Of a stretch of DNA of 63,921 nt, positions 6,465 to 17,043 are shown piece after piece (position 1 is the first letter of the stretch; each line of letters opens with the position of its first letter). Location of the stretch: IMG/VR virus record IMGVR_UViG_3300045806_000080, positions 1 through 63,921 of that record. The stretch is one strand, 5' to 3'. The stretch comes from a virus. Under the pieces are notes generated by a model. It was not told the DNA's origin. It made no database searches and saw nothing but the letters and a program-made list of their open reading frames with translations. Made by a program: the position numbers and the translations under genes.

Positions 6465-9404
6465 ATGGACACTCGTGCCTTCCTGGAGGCCGTGTGGCCG
6501 GCGCAAGGCACCTACTGTCTGGCCACGCCGTACACGCCCCCCAACGCCGCGCCGACCTACGCGCACACCATCGTCCACTCGATCGCCGAAGCTGTGCGCG
6601 CGATCGAGCTGAACCGCTCCAAGGTCAACCTGTTCTTCTGCGTCCACACACTCGCCTCCGACAAGGTCTGGAACCCCAATAAGCTGGACCCCCGGACCAA
6701 GAAGCCGGGCGCGTTCGAGAAGCGCACCCACGCCAACATGAAGGAGGCTCGCTGCTTCTTCTTCGACCTGGATGTCGGGGAGAGCACAGCCACCTGCCCG
6801 AAATACCCGACCCGCCAGGAGGCGCTCGATGGACTTGATCAGTTTCTGTTCCGCACCCGACTACCTGACCCGCTGGTTACGTCGTCCGGTGGCGGATACC
6901 ATGTCTACTGGAGACTGTCGCAAGCTCTTGGCTCCCCGGAGTGGCGCGGTTACGCCACCGCCCTCCACGCTGTCGCGAGACGTGAGGGACTTCGTGCGGA
7001 CCCAGCTCGAACTAACGACCAAGCGTCGGTCCTGCGCGTTGTCGGCACATCCAACCTCAAGCCCGGTCGTGAACCGCGCCCGTGCGTCGCGATACAGGAA
7101 GGCGTTGAGACAAGCACGGGATCGTTCCTGGGCCAACTACGCGAACTCGTCGGGGTAGACATCCAGCCGGCCGTCGCCCACCAGCCGCAGCAGGGCAACC
7201 TGGCCCAGGGCTGGGACGGCCCGAGCGCCACGCTCGACGAGCTGAAGGGTCTCTGCGAGCACGTCAGAGACTACTGCGACCGGCCAGTCGGCGAGCGCGG
7301 AGAGCCCATCCTCTACCACATCGGCTGCGGCCTCATCCCGCTCCTTGAGGATGGCGATGACTGGTTCCACGAGCTGGCCAGCCGGCACCCAGATTACGGT
7401 GACCCCGACAAGACGGCGGCCAAGCTCGACCAGTACATCGCCGTGACCGGGGGCATCCCGCCCAACTGCGCGACGCTCGACGCCAAGTGCGGCGGCGACA
7501 ACTGCGCCCGCTGCCAGAACGCCAAGCTCGGCAAGAACCCCCTGCTGATCGCCTCCGCGCTGCGCAAGAAGACCGCGCTGCCCCCGCCGACCCTGAGCCT
7601 GGCGCTCGCCAGCACGCAGCCGGTGGCGATCGTCGCTCCGCCGTTCCCGTACCGCCGCACGGCTGAGGGCATCTTCATGACGAAGGTGTCCAAGGACAAG
7701 GACGGCAACGAGGTCAGCGAGGACATCCGGGTCCTGCCCTACGACTGCTTCCCGTTCGAGGACTGCCGGCGCACCGACCTGGAGCGCGCTTTCACGCTCT
7801 GGGCGTTCGAGGTCCCGCACGAGGGACAGGTCGTCGTCAAGATCAGCAGCGCCTCGATGCAGGACGTCCGCGCCCTGCACGCGCAACTCTACGACTACGG
7901 CATCAAATGCAACCGCTTCGAGGTGGAGAAGCTCTCCATGTTCATGAACCACTACGGCAGGACCTTGCAGGAGAAGCTAGCCGCCAGCCGCCAGTACGAC
8001 CACCTCGGCTGGGCGGACGCGAAACACACCGAGTTCATCATGCCGAACGTGCTGCTCAAGACGGATGGCACGACGAAGCCCTGCGTGATGAGCGCCGCCG
8101 TCCGCGACGTCTCGGCCCACATCCACACCGCCGGAACGATGGCTGATCAGATCGAGGCCCTGCGCTTCTACGCCGACGACAAATACTTCCGTCATCAGTT
8201 CGTCGTCCTCTGCGCGCTGGCGGCTCCCGCCTTCCACGCGACCGACTTCTTCGGCTGCGTCGTCAACGCGGCAGGAGAGAGCGGCGGCGGGAAGTCATCG
8301 GCTGTGTTCACCGGAGCCGGCTTGTGGGGCAGCCCCCGCGACTACACCGTGAACGGCGCGGGGCGGCTCGGTGCCTCGTTGCTCGGCCAACAGCAGAAGG
8401 TGTTCACCCTCGCCAACCTGCCCTACTGCATCGACGAGATCACCAACACCGACGACGACAAGATCAGGGACTTCTGCCTTGCCTCCTCGCAGGCGACCGA
8501 GCCCGACAAGCTGAAGAACGACGGCACGCCGCGGCCGAAGCGCGAGACGTTCAAGTCGACGATCTACCTCGCCTCGTCCAACAAGAGCTTCCACAATCTC
8601 CTCGGACAGGGTGCGGAGATGGGCGGGGCCAGCGCCATGCGGGTGTTCGAGCTGTGGTTCGAGAAGTTCGTCGACGGCGCGGCGGAGGCCAAGGCGCAGC
8701 AACACGCCATCCTGCACAACTACGGATGGGTCGGGCCGGCAGCGCTAGAGCGCTACATCAAGCACCGTGACTACATTGACGGCTGCATCCGGCAGGTGAT
8801 GACCAAGATCGACGCGAAGTACGCGCTGACCGGCCCTGAGCGGTTCTGGTCGGCGGTGATGGCGGCCGTCCTCGTCTACGGTGAGTTCGCCGCCTCGTTC
8901 GGCCTCGTCCCCTACGACATCGCCCGCCTGCGCGAGTGGCTGCTCAACGTGCAGCTTCCCGCCATGCGTGGCGCGATCAAGCTGGCCGCCTCGTCGCAGA
9001 CCCCGGCCGATCTGCTCGGCGCGTTCATGAACGACAACCAGGCCAAGATCATCCTGACCAACAGCGACGTCGTGCAGCAGACCCAGTTCTCGGTCACGGA
9101 CCCGAGGGGCGAGCTGGTCGGCGAGTACGACCGGGCGATGTCGCTCATCTACATCCGCCGTGACGTCTTCAGGAAGTGGCTAACCGACCGCAAGCAGAAC
9201 GCGGTCAAGGTCATCTGCGACCTGCGCGCCTCCGGTGGCGTCTCCAACGTCGAAGTTCAGCGCGTGCTCGGCGAGGGCACGCTCTACGCCCGCCTGAAAG
9301 TGTCCTGCCTCGTGGTGGACATGACCAAGGTCTCCGTGCCCTGCGTGCTTGGCGCGGCCCCGGCATCCAACGTAATCCCCCTGCGCAAAGGAGTGAAAGC
9401 ATGA
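6465..9404 (+). CDS. Primase-helicase (AEP primase + DUF927-like ATPase)
   Basis: A 979-aa protein. The N-terminal archaeo-eukaryotic primase-like domain has the catalytic CFFFDLDVGE (DLD 101-103) and SSGGGYHVYW (140-149) with the basic/His motif. A DUF927-type helicase domain follows, with Walker A GESGGGKS (about 604-611), Walker B-like YCIDEIT (about 654-660), and an Arg/sensor region around YLASSNKSFHNLL. Such fusions prime and unwind DNA in phages and plasmids. Start ATG 6465 has only a weak SD. The stop overlaps the next ATG. Confidence 0.85.
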   Translation: MDTRAFLEAVWPAQGTYCLATPYTPPNAAPTYAHTIVHSIAEAVRAIELNRSKVNLFFCVHTLASDKVWNPNKLDPRTKKPGAFEKRTHANMKEARCFFFDLDVGESTATCPKYPTRQEALDGLDQFLFRTRLPDPLVTSSGGGYHVYWRLSQALGSPEWRGYATALHAVARREGLRADPARTNDQASVLRVVGTSNLKPGREPRPCVAIQEGVETSTGSFLGQLRELVGVDIQPAVAHQPQQGNLAQGWDGPSATLDELKGLCEHVRDYCDRPVGERGEPILYHIGCGLIPLLEDGDDWFHELASRHPDYGDPDKTAAKLDQYIAVTGGIPPNCATLDAKCGGDNCARCQNAKLGKNPLLIASALRKKTALPPPTLSLALASTQPVAIVAPPFPYRRTAEGIFMTKVSKDKDGNEVSEDIRVLPYDCFPFEDCRRTDLERAFTLWAFEVPHEGQVVVKISSASMQDVRALHAQLYDYGIKCNRFEVEKLSMFMNHYGRTLQEKLAASRQYDHLGWADAKHTEFIMPNVLLKTDGTTKPCVMSAAVRDVSAHIHTAGTMADQIEALRFYADDKYFRHQFVVLCALAAPAFHATDFFGCVVNAAGESGGGKSSAVFTGAGLWGSPRDYTVNGAGRLGASLLGQQQKVFTLANLPYCIDEITNTDDDKIRDFCLASSQATEPDKLKNDGTPRPKRETFKSTIYLASSNKSFHNLLGQGAEMGGASAMRVFELWFEKFVDGAAEAKAQQHAILHNYGWVGPAALERYIKHRDYIDGCIRQVMTKIDAKYALTGPERFWSAVMAAVLVYGEFAASFGLVPYDIARLREWLLNVQLPAMRGAIKLAASSQTPADLLGAFMNDNQAKIILTNSDVVQQTQFSVTDPRGELVGEYDRAMSLIYIRRDVFRKWLTDRKQNAVKVICDLRASGGVSNVEVQRVLGEGTLYARLKVSCLVVDMTKVSVPCVLGAAPASNVIPLRKGVKA

Positions 9405-9904
9405 CGCGTATTCTAGTCTGCGGCGTCGCCGACGAGGACCCCATCTTCGTTCACAACAAGCTCTGTGAGGTCAACCGGATTTACGGCCCGGTGACCTGCG
9501 TCATCCACAACAACCACGTCCAGGCGCTCGCGTGGCAGCAGTGGGTCTCTCGTAGGCAGCCGCAGACGCGTCACCTGCCGGTGAACGAGGACTGCGTCCA
9601 CGACGGCGTCGCGGCCGGCGAGCGGTGCCGCAATCGGATGTTCGCAGCGAGGCCGGACTACGTCGTCATGTTCCGGGCGAACGACAGCGACGACGGCGGC
9701 GTCGCCAAGAAGACGTCGCACATCGTCTCCCGCGCCGAGCGCGCCGGCATCCCCGTGCTGGTCTACGACCTGTACCCGCGCCGGCACATCCGGGCGGCGA
9801 CGATCGCTCGCGACGATCTGGACACCCGGCTGACCGTGGACGAGTTCGTGGCCGAGAAGAAGCGCGGCAGGAAATCTTCCCAGCCCATCCAGTACGCGGC
9901 CTGA
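9401..9904 (+). CDS. YspA/cpYpsA-related SLOG family protein
   Basis: A 167-aa protein. MTRILVCGVADEDPIFVHNKL opens a Rossmann-like strand. GPVTCVIHNN...QALAWQQWV and DYVVMFRAND...VSRAERAGIPVLVY fit the YAcAr/DUF2493 branch of the SLOG superfamily, which senses or processes nucleotide-derived ligands. The C-terminus is basic (KKRGRKSSQ). It overlaps the primase stop (ATGA at 9401-9404), so it is co-translated with replication genes. Confidence 0.75.
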   Translation: MTRILVCGVADEDPIFVHNKLCEVNRIYGPVTCVIHNNHVQALAWQQWVSRRQPQTRHLPVNEDCVHDGVAAGERCRNRMFAARPDYVVMFRANDSDDGGVAKKTSHIVSRAERAGIPVLVYDLYPRRHIRAATIARDDLDTRLTVDEFVAEKKRGRKSSQPIQYAA

Positions 9905-9907
9905 GCC

Positions 9908-10219
9908 ATGAGCCCGGCCGAGGACGTCGCCATGAGGGCGCTCAAGCTCAAGGTCGGCGACGAGGTGTCCAGGAAGACGTGGCAGCTCGCGGTGGAGGTC
10001 GCCGAGATCGTGCTGGAAGCGCTCCGGGCCGACGCGCCAGTACCCGCTGGGAAGGAGCCCGTCGCCAAGGTCCAGGCGACGGGCTCCTCCGATCGCAAGA
10101 TCAGCCAGCTCAAGGGCTACACCGGGGACGAGTGCCCCGATTGCGGCAAGTTCACGATGGTCAGGAACGGGACCTGCCTGAAGTGCGACGACTGCGGCTC
10201 GACCACCGGCTGTAGCTGA
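9908..10219 (+). CDS. Stand-alone zinc ribbon like the NrdJ C-terminus
   Basis: A 103-aa protein. Residues ~67-103, LKGYTGDECPDCGKFTMV then RNGTCLKCDDCGSTTGCS, closely resemble the C-terminal zinc ribbon of class II (B12-dependent) ribonucleotide reductases, including the terminal Cys. The N-terminal ~55 residues are a short helical region (VSRKTWQLAVEVAEIVLEAL). No reductase catalytic domain is encoded here. It is the last gene of the + strand replication operon. Confidence 0.7.
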   Translation: MSPAEDVAMRALKLKVGDEVSRKTWQLAVEVAEIVLEALRADAPVPAGKEPVAKVQATGSSDRKISQLKGYTGDECPDCGKFTMVRNGTCLKCDDCGSTTGCS

Positions 10220-10223
10220 CGTG

Positions 10224-10254
10224 AAAAGGGCGGCCCGAGAGCCGCCCCCTTTCT
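10224..10254. terminator. Bidirectional terminator between convergent operons
   Basis: Stem GGGCGGC (10228-10234) / GCCGCCC (10241-10247) with loop CCGAGA, preceded by AAAA and followed by CCTTTCT. It separates the + replication operon from the - virion operon. Confidence 0.8.
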
Positions 10255-11261
10255 CACACCATCCCGCCTCTGGAAGGCGGCATCGGCGGACCACCGCCCC
10301 CTGCGGGACCCCCCATCCCCGGCATGCCCCCGCCCCCGCCGCCCTGGCTCATCATCCCCATCAGCGCCTGGAGCGCCTGGGGGTCGATCTGGGGCGTCTT
10401 GGCGGACTTGCCTGACTGGACATGATGCGTGCCCTTGGAAAGTTCCTGGGGCTTGCCCTTCCCTGCCGGCGCAGGCTTCGCGCCGTGACCGCTGGCAGGC
10501 TTCGCGTCTTTGGCCGGTGCCTTCGCGCCCGGCTTGCCCGGACCCCCTCCAGCGGGCTTCTCCGGGGCTTTGTGAGCAGGACCCCTCTGGGGCTGCTCCT
10601 GGCCAGGCTTCGCGGCAGCCGGCACCTGCGCCGCCTCCCCCACCATCTTCGCATGCCCGATCGCGTTCAGCGCGGCGATCTTGTCGCGGCCGAAATGCTC
10701 GGCGGCTCCCTTGTTCAGCACGGCCTCACCGGGAGCCAGCATCGCCGGCACCTTGTCGACCATGCCGGAGCCCTTACCTGGGACGCGCTTGGTGCCCTTG
10801 TCGTAGTGCTGCGGCGCAGCGGCCTGCGCCGGCACGTTCGCCGTCCCGCCCGCGTAGCCGTTGACCTGGTCCCAGTGTTCCCCGAGCATCTCCGGCGACG
10901 CCGGGGCATGCTGCGGCTGCACGTTCGCCGTGCCGGCCGCGTGACCCTGAATGGTCGGGGTCGTGATCAGGTTCCGGTCGTAGTTTCCGTGGAGGAAGTC
11001 CGCGAAGCCGTTCGAGAACGGCTGCGACTTCATGTCTGTTAGGCGGCTCTCGGCCCCGTAGAGCCCAGCGCGCGCTCTCGCCTCCGCGATCTGCGCCGCC
11101 GCCGTGCCGGGGACCGCAGCGGCCTGCGCCCCCATCAGCCCGGCGTCCGCGTCCGCTCGCGTCACAGCGGCCTGCGCCGCGGTCGTGGCCGCGTTCGCCT
11201 GCTGGCCGATGGCCCCGTATTTCTGGCCCATCCAGCCGTTGAAAGTGCCTTGGTCGAACAT
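10254..11261 (-). CDS. Low-complexity virion-associated protein
   Basis: A 335-aa protein rich in Ala, Gly, Pro and Lys. The N-terminus is helical. A central DKVPAMLAPGEAVLNKGA motif matches the VPAMLxPGExVxNxxA signature seen in many phage internal or tail-associated proteins. The C-terminus is Gly/Met/Pro-rich (GMMSQGGGGGGMPGMGG). GGGAG precedes the ATG. As the last gene of the - strand virion operon it is probably a structural protein. Confidence 0.7.
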   Translation of the reverse strand: MFDQGTFNGWMGQKYGAIGQQANAATTAAQAAVTRADADAGLMGAQAAAVPGTAAAQIAEARARAGLYGAESRLTDMKSQPFSNGFADFLHGNYDRNLITTPTIQGHAAGTANVQPQHAPASPEMLGEHWDQVNGYAGGTANVPAQAAAPQHYDKGTKRVPGKGSGMVDKVPAMLAPGEAVLNKGAAEHFGRDKIAALNAIGHAKMVGEAAQVPAAAKPGQEQPQRGPAHKAPEKPAGGGPGKPGAKAPAKDAKPASGHGAKPAPAGKGKPQELSKGTHHVQSGKSAKTPQIDPQALQALMGMMSQGGGGGGMPGMGGPAGGGGPPMPPSRGGMV

Positions 11262-11273
11262 GGGGGGCTCCCG

Positions 11274-13169
<1,896 letters not shown>

Positions 13170-13177
13170 CCGCTCCG

Positions 13178-13219
13178 TACACTGACAGGACAACTATCAT
13201 CCGCGTGCCAGGACGACAA
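13178..13219 (-). promoter_or_regulatory. Promoter with TGTCAGTGTA at the start site
   Basis: On the - strand, TTGTCG (13219-13214), a 17-bp spacer and TAGTTG (13196-13191). TGTCAGTGTA lies at 13187-13178, over the expected transcription start and about 9 nt before the coding ATG. It should serve the 11274-13169 gene. Confidence 0.5.
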
Positions 13220-13232
13220 CCCTGGGGCTCGA

Positions 13233-14813
13233 TCAGACGGGCTCCTTCTTCGGGTCTGGGACCGTCACCGTATCGTCAGGAACCACCTCCTGCGGGTCGG
13301 TCTGCGGGTCGCCATTCAGCGTAAAGGTGAACGGGTTGGCGACGACCGACAAGCCAAAGTTCATCTGGATGTCGCCGTACCAGTACCGCGGCTTGTCGTT
13401 CACAAGCACCCCGGCCCTCACCCTGCGGAACCCCACGGACACAGGCCGGGCGTTGCGGAAGTCTCGATCGAAGAACTCGACATAAATCTCTGCGTTCCCC
13501 ACCCCGTCGCTTGTCGTGACCCCGATCGTGTTCTGGCCGTTGTTGACGAGCTTCAGGCTCACTACAGGGGCCGTGATCACGACCTGCTTCGGCAGCGTGT
13601 AGCCGCCGTCGCTGCCGACGCTCACTCCAACCTGGCAGCCTCCCATCCCCGGCGCGTTCTGAGGCCCATAGCCGGGGGCCAGCACAGACCCATTCCAGCC
13701 CCAGCATGCCCACCGCCACCCCCGCGAGCTGTCAGTCGAGTACCTGTTCCACGCCGACGCTGTCCAGAAGTTCGCGGTTTCGTTCGTGTGCGACGCCGCG
13801 CACCAGAAGATGTCGCCGGTGATCTTCAGGGCGAACGGGAACAGCGCCGGCAGCAGCTTGTCCTTGCGCGCCGGCTTCACCCAGTTGAACCTCCCATCCG
13901 TCGAGTTCGTCAGGTCGCAGTACGACCGCGCTTTGAAGTAACTGCCACCGATCGGGATGACGACGATCTGGTCGACGGGGGTGCTCGGGTCCGGATACCG
14001 TCCTGTCGGTGGCGAGCATGTGTGCGTGTAGATCGTCTCCCCGTTGAGCTTGATATCGTAGACCGCGGGATGGCCGGGATTGCTGTTGTGCGACCCTGCT
14101 TCGCCATACAGTCCTTTTTGTACCCAGGCGGACGCTCCTACATCCCAGCCCCACCAGTCGTCTTCCCACACGCCAGTCTCGCTCTGGCCAATCGTTACGT
14201 AATTCGTCCAGTCCATCACCAGACTTGGGTCCTCCACCGTGCCCGCAGGGAACCTGTACCCGATACGTCCGTGCCCCACGTAGCCCCCGTGAGGGGCGCG
14301 ATCGACCCACCCGTAAGTGGGCACGATATACAGGACCCAGTCCTCTCCGCACAGAATATGCTCGACCACCCAAACCGTGCTTGGTGACGTCGGGTAGTCG
14401 GCAGTGCGGAACATGACGTAGCCGTCGAAGATGAAGTCCTCGACCTGAACGCCAGGCGCTCCAGGCAGCGGCTCCTGCCGCTCTGACGGTTGTGTGGTCG
14501 GAGCGCACTCAGGCCGCACGATATAGTGAATGGCCTCGCAACCGAACTGGGTCATATACATGACATCGAGGTTGCCAAATGACGCCACGCGGCGATGCAC
14601 GGCGAGTTCGCTAATCTCGCCCTGACGCCGCTGCGCGCCGACGAACTGCTCGATGACGCCGGCGTTCTGGTTAATGATGTCGCCGGCCGCAGTCGACGCG
14701 TCTTTCTCGGAGTTGTCGGCCCACCACGCTGGCGACGCGTCCACCGTGATCTTCACGGAGGGTGGCCGCACCTGCTGGCCGAATGGCCCGGTCAGCGGCG
14801 GTCTGTACGCCAT
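13233..14813 (-). CDS. Hypothetical virion protein
   Basis: A 526-aa protein, rich in Trp, Tyr and Gly with predicted beta content (e.g. TGVWEDDWWGWDVGASAW). A C-terminal beta domain (VVSLKLVNNGQNTIGVTTSD...) looks like an Ig or lectin-like fold, and the tail is acidic/Pro. No family recognised. It is coupled to the upstream gene (TGATG at 14811-14815) within the tail region of the virion operon, so a tail or receptor-binding component is likely. Confidence 0.7.
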   Translation of the reverse strand: MAYRPPLTGPFGQQVRPPSVKITVDASPAWWADNSEKDASTAAGDIINQNAGVIEQFVGAQRRQGEISELAVHRRVASFGNLDVMYMTQFGCEAIHYIVRPECAPTTQPSERQEPLPGAPGVQVEDFIFDGYVMFRTADYPTSPSTVWVVEHILCGEDWVLYIVPTYGWVDRAPHGGYVGHGRIGYRFPAGTVEDPSLVMDWTNYVTIGQSETGVWEDDWWGWDVGASAWVQKGLYGEAGSHNSNPGHPAVYDIKLNGETIYTHTCSPPTGRYPDPSTPVDQIVVIPIGGSYFKARSYCDLTNSTDGRFNWVKPARKDKLLPALFPFALKITGDIFWCAASHTNETANFWTASAWNRYSTDSSRGWRWACWGWNGSVLAPGYGPQNAPGMGGCQVGVSVGSDGGYTLPKQVVITAPVVSLKLVNNGQNTIGVTTSDGVGNAEIYVEFFDRDFRNARPVSVGFRRVRAGVLVNDKPRYWYGDIQMNFGLSVVANPFTFTLNGDPQTDPQEVVPDDTVTVPDPKKEPV

Positions 14814-15979
14814 CAGACCCTCCGGTCGCTGAGCATCGGCACGAACTCCATGGTGTCGAGATCGAAGTCCTGACCCGTGGTCGTGAGCTGGAACGAGATG
14901 TACCGCGCGCGGATGCCCTTGCCGACCTTGATTTTCGTGTTCACGAGCCCTGGCTGGATGGTCGCCAGATAGGTGTAGCTGCGCCCGCCACCCACGATGA
15001 TCTTCAGATAAACCTCGCCGGTTCCGCGCATGGCGATATACACACCCTTCAGCCCGGAGAGCTTGGTGCCGTTGATCTGGAGCAGCCCAGAGACGACGTC
15101 GGCGATGACGCTCTCACCGGCGTCAGTGTCCCCGCCCAGCTCGTAGACCCCGGAGGGTGACGTCGCGACATACTTCGTCCCGAGCTGGGCGAAGCTGTTG
15201 AAGTCGAAGTTGGTGTACTCGGTGACGGCGTTGGTCCTGGTGTTTACCGCCCAGGTCGTGACCATGCCGCTGGGGGAGACGTAAAGGCCGCCCAGGTTGA
15301 CCCCGTCCAGGAGCACGTCGCCTTGGTAGATCGCCCTGACGAGCTGGGCGTCATCGAGGTCGAAGTCCTGCGACAGCACCAGCACGAGCGTGTTCTTGAG
15401 GGCTGAGTTCAGGACGACGTTCTGCGACAAGTCGCCGCACCACCGCATGACTGGGGCGTGCGTCTGGTGTGCATGGAGCGCCTGCGTCAGCATGGCGGCC
15501 ACAGCCCGCGAGAACGACGACGAGAGCAGGAACTCCTGCGCCAAAGCATGGTGGTAGCGGGTCGCCGGCTGCGCTGCGTCCCTGGCCTTGATCGACCCGA
15601 GGAGCGCGAGCGCCAACCCCAGCGAATGGGCCTGGTGCGCAGTGACGTGCTCGGTGAGCAGCATGAGCCGCGCCAGCCGGATCGTCCCGGCCAGATCGGC
15701 GACCTGCGCCAGCGTCACCCGGTACATGGCCCCCAGGCTGCTCGTCTGGTGCGCCCGGATTATCTCGACGAGCGCCCGCCCCCAGCGGTAGCGCTGGGCC
15801 TGGGAGTGACCGACCGTTACAGCCTGGGTCAGGCTCAGCGACTTGACGAACGTCGGAAGAAGCCGCTCGCGCAGAACTGCGCGCTGGGCGACACCGGAGT
15901 GCGGACCGAGCCTGTAGCTCGGTCCGGTCCTGGAGACCGTTAGCGCGTCAGCAAGCGTGTCTGAATACACGGTGCCCAT
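14813..15979 (-). CDS. Hypothetical virion protein
   Basis: A 388-aa protein. Residues 1-180 contain repeated Ala/Leu/His helices with a recurring (L/A)xxAHQxHS pattern (e.g. AHQAHSLGLALA, ALHAHQTHAP). The C-terminal half is beta-rich and looks like a jelly-roll or lectin domain (YLATIQPGLVNTKIKVGKGI, then SFQLTTTGQDFDLD). The organisation suggests a tail-spike or fibre component: helical N-terminus, beta C-terminus. Coupled to the next gene by a stop/start overlap. Confidence 0.65.
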   Translation of the reverse strand: MGTVYSDTLADALTVSRTGPSYRLGPHSGVAQRAVLRERLLPTFVKSLSLTQAVTVGHSQAQRYRWGRALVEIIRAHQTSSLGAMYRVTLAQVADLAGTIRLARLMLLTEHVTAHQAHSLGLALALLGSIKARDAAQPATRYHHALAQEFLLSSSFSRAVAAMLTQALHAHQTHAPVMRWCGDLSQNVVLNSALKNTLVLVLSQDFDLDDAQLVRAIYQGDVLLDGVNLGGLYVSPSGMVTTWAVNTRTNAVTEYTNFDFNSFAQLGTKYVATSPSGVYELGGDTDAGESVIADVVSGLLQINGTKLSGLKGVYIAMRGTGEVYLKIIVGGGRSYTYLATIQPGLVNTKIKVGKGIRARYISFQLTTTGQDFDLDTMEFVPMLSDRRV

Positions 15980-15991
15980 GCGGACACCTCA

Positions 15992-16555
15992 TCAGGCCGA
16001 AGCGGCGGTGTAGGTGTAGGTGAGCAGGAGCTGGTCTCCGGACACCACCGACTTGCTCGCGCCGAACTGCGCTCCCGAGAACAGCGTGCCCCCGGTGCCG
16101 CTGATCGTCGCCGAGCTGATCAGGAACGCGCCGTAGATGTTGAGCGCCGCGTTGAAGGTGAAGCTCGCCTGGCTCGCCGAGTTGGTGACCGACTGGCCGG
16201 ACGGCTCCGCCGCGGTCCACGCCTGCCGAGCGCCGGCTCCGTAGCCGCTGACTTCGGTGGCGTTCGCGGCGATCGTGGACGCGGTATCCGCCGCGATAAC
16301 CGTGTAGTTGCCGCTGAACAGCCCGATGTACCAGCTCGTGACCACCGTCTGCGCCGCGAGCGCCGCGCCCAGCAGGTAGTCCAGGCCCTGGTTGACCACG
16401 AGGTTCGAGCACTCGAACTCGTCGATCACGTCTCCGCAGCGAATGATCTTTCCAGTGTACCGGCCCGCGCCGAGCAGTTGGCCGCCATCCGGGACCAGGA
16501 GCCCCGAGTTGCGCCGCGTAAAGCCCTCTAGGGCCTCATGATCCGGGGTAAGCAT
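15992..16555 (-). CDS. Hypothetical virion/tail protein
   Basis: A 187-aa protein. The sequence VVNQGLDYLLGAAL...WYIGLFSGNYTVIAAD...SFTFNAALNIYGAFLISS resembles a class of small beta-rich phage structural proteins encoded near tail fibres. It is first in the - strand tail group and is driven by the leftward half of a divergent promoter pair at 16589-16628. Confidence 0.65.
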   Translation of the reverse strand: MLTPDHEALEGFTRRNSGLLVPDGGQLLGAGRYTGKIIRCGDVIDEFECSNLVVNQGLDYLLGAALAAQTVVTSWYIGLFSGNYTVIAADTASTIAANATEVSGYGAGARQAWTAAEPSGQSVTNSASQASFTFNAALNIYGAFLISSATISGTGGTLFSGAQFGASKSVVSGDQLLLTYTYTAASA

Positions 16556-16588
16556 GCCGCACTCCTCCGCGCCGCGAATTTCGCTGCC

Positions 16589-16617
16589 TGTCTACACCCT
16601 TGTCAGTGTAATGACAA
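16589..16617 (-). promoter_or_regulatory. Leftward half of divergent promoter pair
   Basis: On the - strand, TTGTCA (16617-16612), a 17-bp spacer and TAGACA (16594-16589). It overlaps the rightward promoter and shares the inverted element TGTCA-N6-TGACA. It serves 15992-16555. Confidence 0.6.
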
Positions 16618-16628
16618 CCGTGATAGAC
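16600..16628 (+). promoter_or_regulatory. Rightward half of divergent promoter pair
   Basis: TTGTCA (16600-16605), a 17-bp spacer and ATAGAC (16623-16628). TGTCAGTGTA is at 16601-16610, within an inverted repeat TGTCAGTGTAATGACA. It drives the + strand fibre island starting at 16656. Confidence 0.6.
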
Positions 16629-16655
16629 CCAACGCGAAGTTTCTAGGAGGCCAGA

Positions 16656-17033
16656 ATGACCGCCCGCACCCAAAATGCCGGCCTTGCCCGCATGACGTCG
16701 CTGCTCGCGGCGGCGAACTGGTATCTCCAGTGGGGGACCGGGTCGGGCGCAGCGGCGACCGCCAACGTCGTCACGACCACGACCACGACCGAGGCGAGGG
16801 TTGCAGCTTCCGCGTCGCAGGCGACCGTGAGCGTCACGAACGACACGCTCCAGCTCACGGGGACGATCACCGCCGCCGGGACCAGAGCGCTCACCGAGAT
16901 CGGCGCGTTCGACGCCGCGGGCTCCAGCTCTCCGCCGACCGGCGGTAACCTGGACCTCTACAGCGACTTCGCGGTGATCAACCTGGCCTCGGGCGACAGC
17001 ATCGCGTTCACGATCAAGGTGACCTACACCTAA
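16656..17033 (+). CDS. Tail fibre-associated protein
   Basis: A 125-aa protein, Thr/Ala-rich and beta-rich (ANVVTTTTTTEARVAASASQ, then LTGTITAAGTRALTEIGAFD), like many small phage tail or fibre proteins. A good SD (AGGAGG, 16646-16651) precedes ATG 16656. First gene of the + strand island, which is inverted relative to all surrounding virion genes. Confidence 0.65.
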   Translation: MTARTQNAGLARMTSLLAAANWYLQWGTGSGAAATANVVTTTTTTEARVAASASQATVSVTNDTLQLTGTITAAGTRALTEIGAFDAAGSSSPPTGGNLDLYSDFAVINLASGDSIAFTIKVTYT

Positions 17034-17043
17034 AGGTGACGCC

